DNA of 10,894 nt from an uncultured Bacteroidota bacterium (lineage in GTDB: Bacteria > Bacteroidota > Bacteroidia > B-17B0 > Aurantibacillaceae). Location of the stretch: positions 1 to 10,894 of the forward strand of contig CALMNJ010000307.1 of the NCBI GenBank assembly GCA_937868675.1, in the 5' to 3' direction. The notes under the pieces are model-generated. The model had not been told where the DNA came from. It ran no database searches and saw only the letters and a program-made list of their open reading frames with translations. Both the position numbers and the translations under genes were made by a program. This document shows positions 1 through 7,085 of this stretch, piece by piece (position 1 is the stretch's first letter; each line of letters starts with the position of its first letter).

Positions 1-179
1 GTTTCTATTCCACCCTGATATAAATAATCGCGGTAGCGGTCATAGTCGAGGTAAGTCCACACAAACTCTTTGTACTGCACACGATTTTTTCCAAAGTCCA
101 TCTGATGGCCATAGTTAAATTGTGCGCGAAACAACACCGGGGCCAGTAACAGTAAATATAATATGCCTTTTTTAAGCAA
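1..179 (-). CDS. N-terminal part of a TolB-like (beta-propeller) envelope protein, cut by window edge
   Basis: Only the first 59 codons are present. They encode a short basic start (LLKKG), a hydrophobic stretch rich in Leu and an A-Q junction typical of a signal peptide, followed by FNYGHQMDFGKNR, then VQYKEFVW and later DYLYQGGIE. I recognise this mature N-terminus from large Bacteroidota proteins usually annotated as TolB-like or translocation/biopolymer-transport proteins with WD40-like propeller repeats; the repeats themselves lie outside the window. The reading frame has a stop codon shortly upstream and no ATG before the signal peptide, so TTG at 177-179 is the only sensible start. No Shine-Dalgarno sequence is visible. 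The gene lies downstream of, and on the same strand as, the DUF2130 gene across a 110-bp gap. Family assignment rests on memory of the N-terminal motif only. Confidence 0.6.
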   Translation of the reverse strand, partial: MLKKGILYLLLLAPVLFRAQFNYGHQMDFGKNRVQYKEFVWTYLDYDRYRDYLYQGGIE

Positions 180-242
180 TTTTTGTAAGCAAGGACTTTA
201 AAAGTACGTAAATTGTTTGGGAATATTGTGTGAAAATATCTG

Positions 243-270
243 AAAAAAGGCGGAGCAGCTCCCTGAGCCG
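243..270 (-). terminator. Possible weak intrinsic terminator of the DUF2130 gene
   Basis: Read on the minus strand, about 20 bases after the DUF2130 stop codon, GGAGCTGCTCC (252-262) can form a short hairpin. An outer GGC/GCC pairing can extend it, and it is followed directly by six T residues (243-248). The stem is short and imperfect, so this is only a candidate. If real, it would separate the DUF2130 transcript from the TolB-like gene downstream. Confidence 0.3.
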
Positions 271-289
271 GTGTTCAGCCCAGGTGCCG

Positions 290-1447
290 CTATTCGAGCA
301 TCTTGAGGTCGCCCACGGCGCTGCCTGCAATGCCTTTAATGGAGCCATAAAACTGGGTGGTGTTAAGCAACACTTTTTCGAGTTGCTTTTCGCGTTCCTT
401 CCAGTTCCTTTCGGCCTGTATGCGCTCGCGGGTAATGGCATCGCGCAGGGCCACAAATCCTTCAACAAGCGCCTCCATGTTTTGCCTGAACTCGTTACCG
501 GTGAGGTAATCGTAAAGCATGTGCATTTTATCGCCTTTGTTTTCCTGGCTTACCAGCGCCGCGTTTATTTTAACCAGGCTTTCGCGCAGCAGCATGGATA
601 TGGCTTTTACCTCGCCAAAGCGGCAAATCCACACGCCGTCTTTTAAGCCAAAGGCGTCCATATCGCGGGGCAGAACCTCGGTTACAATCACGGCAATATC
701 CGCCTGCTGGGCACGCATGTCCGTTTTCAGTTTATCAATCCATTCGGACGAGAACGCTTTTGTTCGTTTGCTTTCGTAAATAATTTTACCACACACACGC
801 GCCTGATTGTCGCGCACGATAAGCACACAATCGGCGCCACGCACCCCCTTGGCCACTTCTTCCACAAGATCAAAAGGGAAGGCCCCGCGCAGTAGCTCTT
901 CAAGGGCCAGCTCCTGCACTTCGCCCTGTAATTGCATACTTCCCTGCTCGGCCTTGCGCTGCATTTCCTCGATGAGTTTCTTCTGGTCTTCAAGTTTTTT
1001 CTCGTATTCGCGAATGGCCAGCGCGTTACGCTCCTGCTCCTGTTTCTTAATTGTGTCGGTAATATTTTGGCGTTCCTCCACAAGCTTTTTCTGCACCTGC
1101 AATTCCAGTTCGGCCTCTTTGTCCTTAAGTTCCTTTTCTTTTTTTAAATATTCGAGCTCCTTTGTGCGCGAAAGTTTTAGTTTTTCTTCATTTTCCCTAT
1201 TGGCCTCATTTAATAACTGAATGCGGTTTTCGTAATCCTGAGTTAACGATTTCCTGACAATCTCCTCCACCTGCTGCTTTTGCTGACTGAGCGATTGTGT
1301 GAGCTGCTTCTGAAACTCGTCTTCCTTTTTAGCTTTCCATTCCTGCATGTCGCGCCTCAGCCGTTCCTGAACCTCCTGCCGGAAGGCTTCGGTAGCTTCG
1401 AATTCGTGGTGACAGTTAGGACATTTTATTGTTGAATTATTGCTCAT
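290..1447 (-). CDS. DUF2130 family protein: zinc-knuckle-like N-terminus, long coiled coil, nuclease-like C-terminal domain
   Basis: This 385-residue protein begins with a CPNC motif (C9, C12) like half of a zinc ribbon. A long charged region rich in Glu, Lys and Gln (about residues 20-180) is almost certainly coiled coil. The C-terminal part (about 175-340) matches DUF2130/COG4487, whose cellular role is unknown to me. That domain shows E179/E183 in a helix, D206 in GADCVLIV, and E225-S-K227 in GKIIYESKR. This is the arrangement of a PD-(D/E)XK nuclease core, and the overall plan (coiled coil plus such a core) resembles RmuC. Nuclease activity is an inference. No signal peptide or membrane segment is seen, so it should be cytoplasmic. 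The ATG start fits the position of the CPNC motif at the extreme N-terminus, which is usual for this family. The gene is divergent from the sixA-led operon. Confidence 0.85.
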   Translation of the reverse strand: MSNNSTIKCPNCHHEFEATEAFRQEVQERLRRDMQEWKAKKEDEFQKQLTQSLSQQKQQVEEIVRKSLTQDYENRIQLLNEANRENEEKLKLSRTKELEYLKKEKELKDKEAELELQVQKKLVEERQNITDTIKKQEQERNALAIREYEKKLEDQKKLIEEMQRKAEQGSMQLQGEVQELALEELLRGAFPFDLVEEVAKGVRGADCVLIVRDNQARVCGKIIYESKRTKAFSSEWIDKLKTDMRAQQADIAVIVTEVLPRDMDAFGLKDGVWICRFGEVKAISMLLRESLVKINAALVSQENKGDKMHMLYDYLTGNEFRQNMEALVEGFVALRDAITRERIQAERNWKEREKQLEKVLLNTTQFYGSIKGIAGSAVGDLKMLE

Positions 1448-1574
1448 AACAAGTAGGATTCGATGTAAAAATAACTAAGTTAATTGGTTTATTTTGGACG
1501 GGTTTTGAACTATGAACAAATACTGCTTATACTACCCTATCATATCATAATTTAGTGAAATTGCCATTTACACT

Positions 1575-2081
1575 ATGAAACAACTCATACTCATACGTCA
1601 CGCAAAAAGCGACTGGGGCAACGAGGGCCTGAAGGATATAGACCGCCACCTGAATGAACGCGGTTACTCCGATGCCTACCTCATGGCCGACTGGTATGCT
1701 GAAAACCAAAAGCTACCTGATCATATTATCAGCAGCACTGCCACACGGGCACTGAGCACCGCCATGATATTTGCAAGACGATTTGAATCAAAAATTACCG
1801 GGATTGAACTGGAGCCCGGAATTTATGAGGCCCATGAGGAATACCTGCTGGAAATAATTCACAACATAAGCGATACTCATAAACGGGTCATGTTATTTGG
1901 TCATAACCCCGGCCTTACCAATCTTAGCAACCGCATGGCGCCAGGTACCTATTTCGATAACATACCAACCTGTGGCGTTGTTGCCATAAATTTTAAAACT
2001 GAATCGTGGAAAAAAGTACTTAAGGAAAGTGGCGAGCTCGTTTATTACCTATTCCCCAAAGACTTTAAAGAACACAATTAA
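1575..2081 (+). CDS. sixA: SixA-like phosphohistidine phosphatase (histidine phosphatase superfamily)
   Basis: This 168-residue cytosolic protein has every hallmark of the phosphoglycerate-mutase-like histidine phosphatase fold in its short SixA form. The N-terminal RHAKS motif carries the nucleophile H9 with R8, R58 lies in SSTATRA, the acidic E85 lies in IYEA, and the second catalytic histidine H110 is in GHNPG. The length is close to that of Escherichia coli SixA (about 160 residues). Known SixA enzymes remove phosphate from phosphohistidine in signalling or phosphotransfer proteins; the substrate here is not known. It is the first gene of a tight plus-strand unit, with its stop only 7 bp before the PPK1 start. 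No clear Shine-Dalgarno sequence precedes the ATG. A different small-molecule phosphatase activity cannot be excluded from sequence. Confidence 0.88.
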   Translation: MKQLILIRHAKSDWGNEGLKDIDRHLNERGYSDAYLMADWYAENQKLPDHIISSTATRALSTAMIFARRFESKITGIELEPGIYEAHEEYLLEIIHNISDTHKRVMLFGHNPGLTNLSNRMAPGTYFDNIPTCGVVAINFKTESWKKVLKESGELVYYLFPKDFKEHN

Positions 2082-2088
2082 GTAATTT

Positions 2089-4200
2089 ATGAAACACAAG
2101 GATTTTCCTTATATCAACCGCGAAATAAGCTGGCTTTCGTTCAACGAACGGGTGTTGCAGGAAGCTGCCGACAAAACCACACCCCTTATTGAGCGCCTGA
2201 AGTTTCTGGGTATTTTCAGTAACAACCGCGACGAGTTTTACCGGGTGCGCGTGGCCACGGTGAAGCGCCTGGTGAAACTTGGCAAGAAAGCCATTTCGCT
2301 TTACGGTGAAGATCCGCGCGAGTTGCTTACCCGCCTGCAGCGCAAAGTAATTGAGCAGCAGAATCATTTTGAAACCATATATCAGGAACTTCTTGGCGAG
2401 CTGGCTGCAAAAGGCGTGTTTATTGTAAACGAAAAGCAGCTAACCGGCACCCAGAAAATACATGTGAGCGAGTTTTTCAGCAACGAACTGGTATCAAGCC
2501 TTTTTCCGGTAATGATTGACGACAGCAAGCCTTTTCCATATATGAAAGACAAGGCCAGCTATTTGTTCCTGAAACTGGAGTCGAAACACAAGGACAAAAA
2601 AAACAAGTTTGCGCTTATTGAAATACCATCGCAATCCTCGGCCCGTTTTGTGATACTTCCAAAACATAACAACAAACACTACATCATGATGGTTGACGAT
2701 GTGATTCGCTATAACACGGACAAAATTTTTGAAGTGTTTGGCTACCGCACCACCGAAGCCTACAACATTAAACTAACCCGCGATGCCGAACTGGACATGG
2801 ACAACGATGTGAGTAAAAGCATGATCGAAAAAATATCCAAAAGCGTAAAAGCCCGCAAGCAGGGGCAGCCTGTGCGTTTTGTTTATGATGCCGCTATGCC
2901 CGATGACATGCTCCGCTACATTATGAAAAAACTGGGAATGGCCAAAAAGGACAACGCCATTCCGGGAGGGCGTTATCACAACTTTAAGAACTTTATTGAT
3001 TTTCCAAGGCTGGGCGAAAAAGACCTGGTGTATAATCATCCTGTCCCGCTGCAGCATCCTTACCTTGCACAAAACACAACAACCACCCTTCGTGTGATAA
3101 AGCAAAAGGATATTCTGCTTCACTACCCCTATCACTCCTACAATCAGATTATTAATTTGCTTCGCGAAGCCTCTATTGACCCGAGTGTTGAAAGCATTAA
3201 AATAACCCTTTATCGTGTGGCCGACTCATCAAAAATTGCCAATGCGCTGATTAACGCGGTAAAAAACGGAAAAAAAGTACTGGTGCTGGTTGAACTGCAG
3301 GCCCGTTTCGACGAGGAAAACAATATTTACTGGGCCAATAAATTGCAGGAAGAGGGAGCCAAAGTAATATTTGGCGTACCGGGTCTCAAAGTGCATTCAA
3401 AATTATTTGTCATCAGCACACGTGAAAATGGCAAGGAGGTGCACTACGCGCACATTGGCACAGGCAACTTCAACGAAAAAACCTCGCGCATTTACACCGA
3501 CTTTTCGCTGCTTACTGCGCATAAAGAAATTGCCGGCGACCTGAACCGTGTTTTTGAATTTTACGAAAACAACTTTAAGGTTCATAACTTTAAGCACTTA
3601 CTGGTGGCACCCTTTTACATGCGAAAAAGCCTGGTAACGCTTATCAATAAAGAGATTCACAATGCCCGGCAAGGCAAGCCAGCATCCATGATCTTAAAGA
3701 TGAACAGCCTGGTTGACAAAGATATGATTGCCAAACTTTATGAAGCAAGCAAAACCGGCGTTGAAATTACGCTGATCATAAGAGGAGCCTGCTCGCTGGT
3801 AACCGAAATTGAGGGCTGGAGCGACAATATTAAAGCATACAGCATTGTAGATAAATACCTTGAGCACGCACGCATCTTTGTTTTTCACAACAACGGCAAC
3901 GAGAAAATTTTTATTTCCTCTGCCGACTGGATGAGCCGGAATCTCGACAACAGAAGCGAGGTGGCCGTACCTATATACGATCCGGTTGTCCGCAAACAAC
4001 TCAAAGACATTTTAAGAATACAGTTATCCGGCAACACCAAGGTGAGGATTCTCGATCGCCTGCAGGAAAATATTTACAAAAAAGCGAAGCCTGGCGAAAA
4101 AAAGGTAAGAGTGCAGGACGAAGTGTACAATTACTTTAAAAAAGAAAAAGAACATTACCTTAACAGCACAAATAAACAGAAACACATACAACAACATTAA
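2089..4200 (+). CDS. ppk1: Polyphosphate kinase 1 (PPK1)
   Basis: PPK1 reversibly transfers the gamma phosphate of ATP to a growing polyphosphate chain. The 703-residue length and domain order fit the family: N domain (about 1-105), head domain (106-321), and two phospholipase-D-like domains C1 (322-502) and C2 (503-687), plus a short basic tail. Key residues align with the E. coli enzyme at an offset of one: H436 in LKVHSKLF (the phosphohistidine), H593 in YLEHARIF, metal-binding R376 in LYRVAD and R406 in LQARFDE, R565 before GACSL, and N45 in IFSNNRDEF. The loop normally written RGICCL reads RGACSL here. The gene sits between sixA (7 bp upstream) and the exopolyphosphatase gene (1-nt TAATG overlap), so production and breakdown of the polymer are co-expressed. 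Confidence 0.97.
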   Translation: MKHKDFPYINREISWLSFNERVLQEAADKTTPLIERLKFLGIFSNNRDEFYRVRVATVKRLVKLGKKAISLYGEDPRELLTRLQRKVIEQQNHFETIYQELLGELAAKGVFIVNEKQLTGTQKIHVSEFFSNELVSSLFPVMIDDSKPFPYMKDKASYLFLKLESKHKDKKNKFALIEIPSQSSARFVILPKHNNKHYIMMVDDVIRYNTDKIFEVFGYRTTEAYNIKLTRDAELDMDNDVSKSMIEKISKSVKARKQGQPVRFVYDAAMPDDMLRYIMKKLGMAKKDNAIPGGRYHNFKNFIDFPRLGEKDLVYNHPVPLQHPYLAQNTTTTLRVIKQKDILLHYPYHSYNQIINLLREASIDPSVESIKITLYRVADSSKIANALINAVKNGKKVLVLVELQARFDEENNIYWANKLQEEGAKVIFGVPGLKVHSKLFVISTRENGKEVHYAHIGTGNFNEKTSRIYTDFSLLTAHKEIAGDLNRVFEFYENNFKVHNFKHLLVAPFYMRKSLVTLINKEIHNARQGKPASMILKMNSLVDKDMIAKLYEASKTGVEITLIIRGACSLVTEIEGWSDNIKAYSIVDKYLEHARIFVFHNNGNEKIFISSADWMSRNLDNRSEVAVPIYDPVVRKQLKDILRIQLSGNTKVRILDRLQENIYKKAKPGEKKVRVQDEVYNYFKKEKEHYLNSTNKQKHIQQH

Positions 4201-5090
4201 TGGTATTTGCAGCTATTGATATCGGAAGTAACGCCATGCGCCTGCTGTTTTGCAGGGTTTACACAGTTGAAGGGAAACCCCGTTTCAGCAAAGAAGAACT
4301 GATACGCATGCCCGTGCGACTTGGTGAGGATGTTTTTTTACAGGGCAAAATAACCGAGGCCAAGGGCGAAAGACTGATTGGAACGCTGAGAGGTTTTGCC
4401 GAGCTTATTAAAGCCTATGGTGTGGTGGATTACAAAGCCGTGGCCACGAGCGCCATGCGCGATGCCAGCAACGGACCACAGATTATCGGAAAAATAAAAG
4501 AAGAAACCGGCATTCATGTTGAGATAATTGATGGAAAAAACGAGGCGGCGATGGTATTTTCGAATCATATTGAAGAACTGCTTAACCCCAAACACGCCTA
4601 CCTCTACATTGACGTGGGCGGTGGCAGCACAGAGCTTACGTTGTATTTCAACAGTAAAGTAATCTCAGCACGCTCATTCAACATTGGCACAGTAAGGATG
4701 CTTCTTGATAAAGTTGAAAAGGAGGAATGGGAGGAGATGAAAGCCTGGCTGAAACGCAACACCGCCGGCATACATCCGTTGCATGCCATTGGTTCGGGGG
4801 GTAACATAAACAAGATTTTTAAAATAAGCGGCAAAAAGGAGACCAAACACCTCAGCTACGATAAACTGAAGAGTATTTACGAAATGCTTTGTTCGTACAC
4901 CTATCAGGAACGTATTGAACTGCTTGGTATGAAACCCGACCGTGCCGACGTAATTATTCCGGCATCAAAAATTTTTCTCACCATCATGAAAAATGCCGAC
5001 ATCGAAAAGGTGTACGTGCCTCAGGTTGGCTTGTCGGACGGGCTTGTGCATCAGATGTATGAGAACTACAAGGCCGATCACAGGAAATAA
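4200..5090 (+). CDS. ppx: Short-form exopolyphosphatase of the Ppx/GppA family
   Basis: This 296-residue protein has the ASKHA phosphatase fold of Ppx/GppA enzymes, which strip terminal phosphate from polyphosphate or the 5' phosphate of pppGpp. Visible motifs are the first phosphate loop AIDIGSNAMR (5-14), ATSAMRDA (82-89), the catalytic-type acidic residue E115 in DGKNEAAMVF, the second phosphate loop DVGGGSTE (138-145), IGTVR (162-166), IGSGGN (197-202) and a C-terminal RADVIIPA (248-255). It ends after the two ASKHA lobes and lacks the C-terminal HD-like region of long forms such as E. coli Ppx, as is common in short bacterial homologues. Its ATG overlaps the ppk1 stop by one base (TAATG), implying coupled translation. 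Genomic pairing with PPK1 favours polyphosphate as substrate; pppGpp hydrolysis is also possible. Confidence 0.93.
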   Translation: MVFAAIDIGSNAMRLLFCRVYTVEGKPRFSKEELIRMPVRLGEDVFLQGKITEAKGERLIGTLRGFAELIKAYGVVDYKAVATSAMRDASNGPQIIGKIKEETGIHVEIIDGKNEAAMVFSNHIEELLNPKHAYLYIDVGGGSTELTLYFNSKVISARSFNIGTVRMLLDKVEKEEWEEMKAWLKRNTAGIHPLHAIGSGGNINKIFKISGKKETKHLSYDKLKSIYEMLCSYTYQERIELLGMKPDRADVIIPASKIFLTIMKNADIEKVYVPQVGLSDGLVHQMYENYKADHRK

Positions 5091-5092
5091 AG

Positions 5093-5896
5093 GTGCTGTT
5101 CAGGTTACATACCTTGTTTATTACGTTTGGCATTAACGATGCTATTGATATAATACTCGTAGCTGTTATTCTGTATCTGGCATATAACCTTGTAAAGGGC
5201 ACATCGGCGATCAACATCTTTATCGGGCTTACGCTGATTTACTTTGCTTACATCGTAATCCGCGCCTTCGACCTTAAACTCCTGTCATCTATTCTCGGAA
5301 AATTTGTAAACGTAGGCGTTATTGCAGTGATGATTGTATTTCAACAGGAGATCCGGAAATTTCTGCTCTACCTTGGTTCCAATGAATTTTTAAGAAACCG
5401 CAACTGGCGTGGCATTCTTAAGTTTAATGCTTCATCCGAAGACGCCAGCATGATAGATTTAGACATTCATGCCATTGCCACCGCCTGCGTAAGCATGAGC
5501 GGCACCAAAACCGGAGCACTCATTATCATTGCCCGAAAAACCGATCTTAAATTTTACATCAATACAGGCGAACCGGTTGACTCGGCCCTCACAGCGCGAA
5601 TGTTAGAAAATATTTTTTACAAAAACTCGCCCCTGCACGATGGCGCCGTAATTATTAAGGACAACCGCATTGTGGCAGCCCGCTGCGTGCTGCCGGTAAC
5701 CGAGCGTGTTGACTTTCCCGTAAACTATGGCATGCGCCACCGCGCCGCCGTTGGTATTACCGAACACACCGATGCCATCGCCGTATCAGTCAGCGAACAA
5801 ACCGGCAGTATATCCTTAACCTTCAGGGGGGATATTGAAAGCCAGCTGAGCCGCGATAAGCTTATTTATTTGCTGGAAAAATATCTGGAAGTGTAA
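5093..5896 (+). CDS. cdaA: Membrane diadenylate cyclase CdaA (c-di-AMP synthase)
   Basis: CdaA condenses two ATP into cyclic di-AMP, a second messenger for potassium, osmotic and envelope homeostasis. Three hydrophobic helices occupy roughly residues 16-33, 38-57 and 68-84, followed by QQEIRKFL and the cytoplasmic DAC domain (about 115-260). Signature motifs are LHDGAVII with DGA at 183-185, RHRAA at 215-219 and VSEQTG at 233-238. The 267-residue length is normal for the CdaA class. The start is GTG, just 2 bp after the ppx stop. The N-terminal sequence before the first helix is only complete from this codon, and AAAGG directly before it could act as a weak ribosome site or be part of coupling. 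No YbbR-like partner gene follows; the next gene converges from the other strand after 5 bp. Confidence 0.95.
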   Translation: MLFRLHTLFITFGINDAIDIILVAVILYLAYNLVKGTSAINIFIGLTLIYFAYIVIRAFDLKLLSSILGKFVNVGVIAVMIVFQQEIRKFLLYLGSNEFLRNRNWRGILKFNASSEDASMIDLDIHAIATACVSMSGTKTGALIIIARKTDLKFYINTGEPVDSALTARMLENIFYKNSPLHDGAVIIKDNRIVAARCVLPVTERVDFPVNYGMRHRAAVGITEHTDAIAVSVSEQTGSISLTFRGDIESQLSRDKLIYLLEKYLEV

Positions 5897-5901
5897 CCCG
5901 G

Positions 5902-6639
5902 TTATTCTTTAAAGAACCTTCCTGAAAACGTATCGCTGCCCGATAGTATTCTGTACATGTAACAGCCAGTTTTTAATTCTGTTATATTAACCGCCTCTGT
6001 GCTTCTATACTCATCCACCGTGAGTATTTTTTCGCCCAGCATATTATAGATACTAACCGTCGCGTTTTGTCCGTTGTCAACAACAAACCGAACAAGCCCG
6101 CTGGCAGGATTGGGATAACAGCGCACCTGCCTCACAGGTTGCTGCTGGTTTACTCCGGTGCATGGACTTACCGTAACCGTAACCTGCATCGCCGCATTGC
6201 AATGCGATGTTGTATCGGTGCCGGTAACAGTATATACCTGAGTGGTAAGGGGTGCAAAAGAAAACGTCGGTGACTGGCAGGTTCCATTCAACAAATATTT
6301 GTCGGCGCCGCTTGCAACCAGCGTGCCGCTTTCCTGAGTACACAGCAGTGTGTTTCCGGCAACGGCAAGTGATGGCGAAATGGCTGTTACCGCTATGGTT
6401 TGTGTAATGGTGTCGCTGCTGCAGTTGTAGTATAATATGGCTTTTACCTGATAATTACCAGTGGCTGAATAATAATGCGAAGGCGTTGAAGAAGAAGATA
6501 TATTCAGTGGGCCCGACGAAGGATCGCCAAAATTCCAACCGTAATTAAGTGGTGACTCAATAGCCATGCAATTTCCAAAGAGGTTGTTTGTCGTTGTAAA
6601 CGTCAGTGTTTGAATCCGCCCGCGACGTAACGCGCACAA
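5902..6639 (-). CDS. Fragment-like T9SS cargo protein: PKD-like domain, Ig-like domain and type A sorting domain, no signal peptide
   Basis: The open frame encodes up to 245 residues. Residues about 15-88 look like a PKD domain (YGWNFGD near 33-39, then HYYSATGNYQV). A Thr/Val-rich Ig-like segment follows at about 88-158. Residues 172-245 are a type IX secretion C-terminal sorting domain (CYPNPASG, VSIYNMLGEK, ITELKTGCYMY, ending FSGRFFKE). Such proteins should carry a Sec signal peptide, but none is present. The frame opens only seven codons after an in-frame TAA, contains no ATG before the PKD domain, and 6639 is a TTG codon. The first ATG (codon 25) would cut into the PKD fold. I infer a 5'-truncated remnant of a larger secreted adhesin or enzyme, although an assembly error is possible. 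Its function is unknown; the sorting domain would direct surface attachment or secretion. Confidence 0.7.
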   Translation of the reverse strand: MCALRRGRIQTLTFTTTNNLFGNCMAIESPLNYGWNFGDPSSGPLNISSSSTPSHYYSATGNYQVKAILYYNCSSDTITQTIAVTAISPSLAVAGNTLLCTQESGTLVASGADKYLLNGTCQSPTFSFAPLTTQVYTVTGTDTTSHCNAAMQVTVTVSPCTGVNQQQPVRQVRCYPNPASGLVRFVVDNGQNATVSIYNMLGEKILTVDEYRSTEAVNITELKTGCYMYRILSGSDTFSGRFFKE

Positions 6640-6691
6640 GCGATTGAACTGCCCGTTTTAGATAACTAAAGTTAAACGCGGTACATGTTGT

Positions 6692-7054
6692 TTATTTCTC
6701 GCGCAATATCTTCTCCATCTTCCTGCCTTTGGCCAGTTCGTCCACCAATTTATCCAGATAACGCACATTGCGGGTTAATGTATTTTCAATTTCCTCAACC
6801 CTGTAACCACAAATTACGCCGGTGATGAGGCTTGCTTTTGGATTCAATTTCGCCTTCTTAAAAAAAACGTCAAAAGTCGCCTTCTCCTTCATCAGGCTTT
6901 CCAGCTTTTTCTCGTCAAAACCGGTGAGCCAGTTTATTACCTCAAGCAGCTCATCTTTGGTTCTGCCCTTCTTCTGCACTTTTGAAAGATACAAAGGATA
7001 CACGGAACCAAAACTCATTTCAGCAATGCGTTTATCATGCAATTCCGTTTTCAT
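6692..7054 (-). CDS. DUF2200 family protein
   Basis: This protein of 120 residues from the ATG (121 if the adjacent GTG at 7055-7057 is used) matches the DUF2200 family over its full length. Recognisable conserved blocks are the start region RIAEMSFGSVYPLYL, KKGRTKDELLEVINWLTGF, the middle SLITGVICGYRVEEIE and the end RYLDKLVDELAKGRKMEKIL. I know of no established function. It is soluble, mostly helical and lacks a signal peptide, so it is probably cytoplasmic. It begins about 30 bp after the ZIP transporter stop on the same strand and is therefore probably the second gene of that transcript. The ATG was preferred because the in-frame GTG immediately before it adds just one residue. Confidence 0.85.
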   Translation of the reverse strand: MKTELHDKRIAEMSFGSVYPLYLSKVQKKGRTKDELLEVINWLTGFDEKKLESLMKEKATFDVFFKKAKLNPKASLITGVICGYRVEEIENTLTRNVRYLDKLVDELAKGRKMEKILREK

Positions 7055-7085
7055 CACGCTGCGTTGGTAATGCTTTTAGCGGCTC

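Noticed and set aside
807..1220. Long plus-strand Ser-rich open frames antisense to the DUF2130 coiled coil.
   Set aside because: Ser/Phe-rich low-complexity translations are the expected antisense of a Glu/Lys/Gln-rich coiled coil; no family resemblance.
1448..1574. Search for a promoter of the sixA-led operon and of the divergent DUF2130 gene.
   Set aside because: Near matches to TAnnTTTG such as TAATTTAG (1548-1555) and TTATTTTG lack a TTTG/TTG element at the right distance, so no promoter can be assigned.
2773..3135. Minus-strand frames inside ppk1, including a 120-codon frame.
   Set aside because: Shadows of the well-supported PPK1 coding sequence.
5905..5916. Perfect 12-bp palindrome TTCTTTAAAGAA at the convergent ends of cdaA and the T9SS gene, considered as a bidirectional terminator.
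   Set aside because: It lies inside the last codons of the T9SS sorting domain (FFKE), is A/T-rich with no loop room or T-run beyond it, and can arise from the coding sequence by chance.
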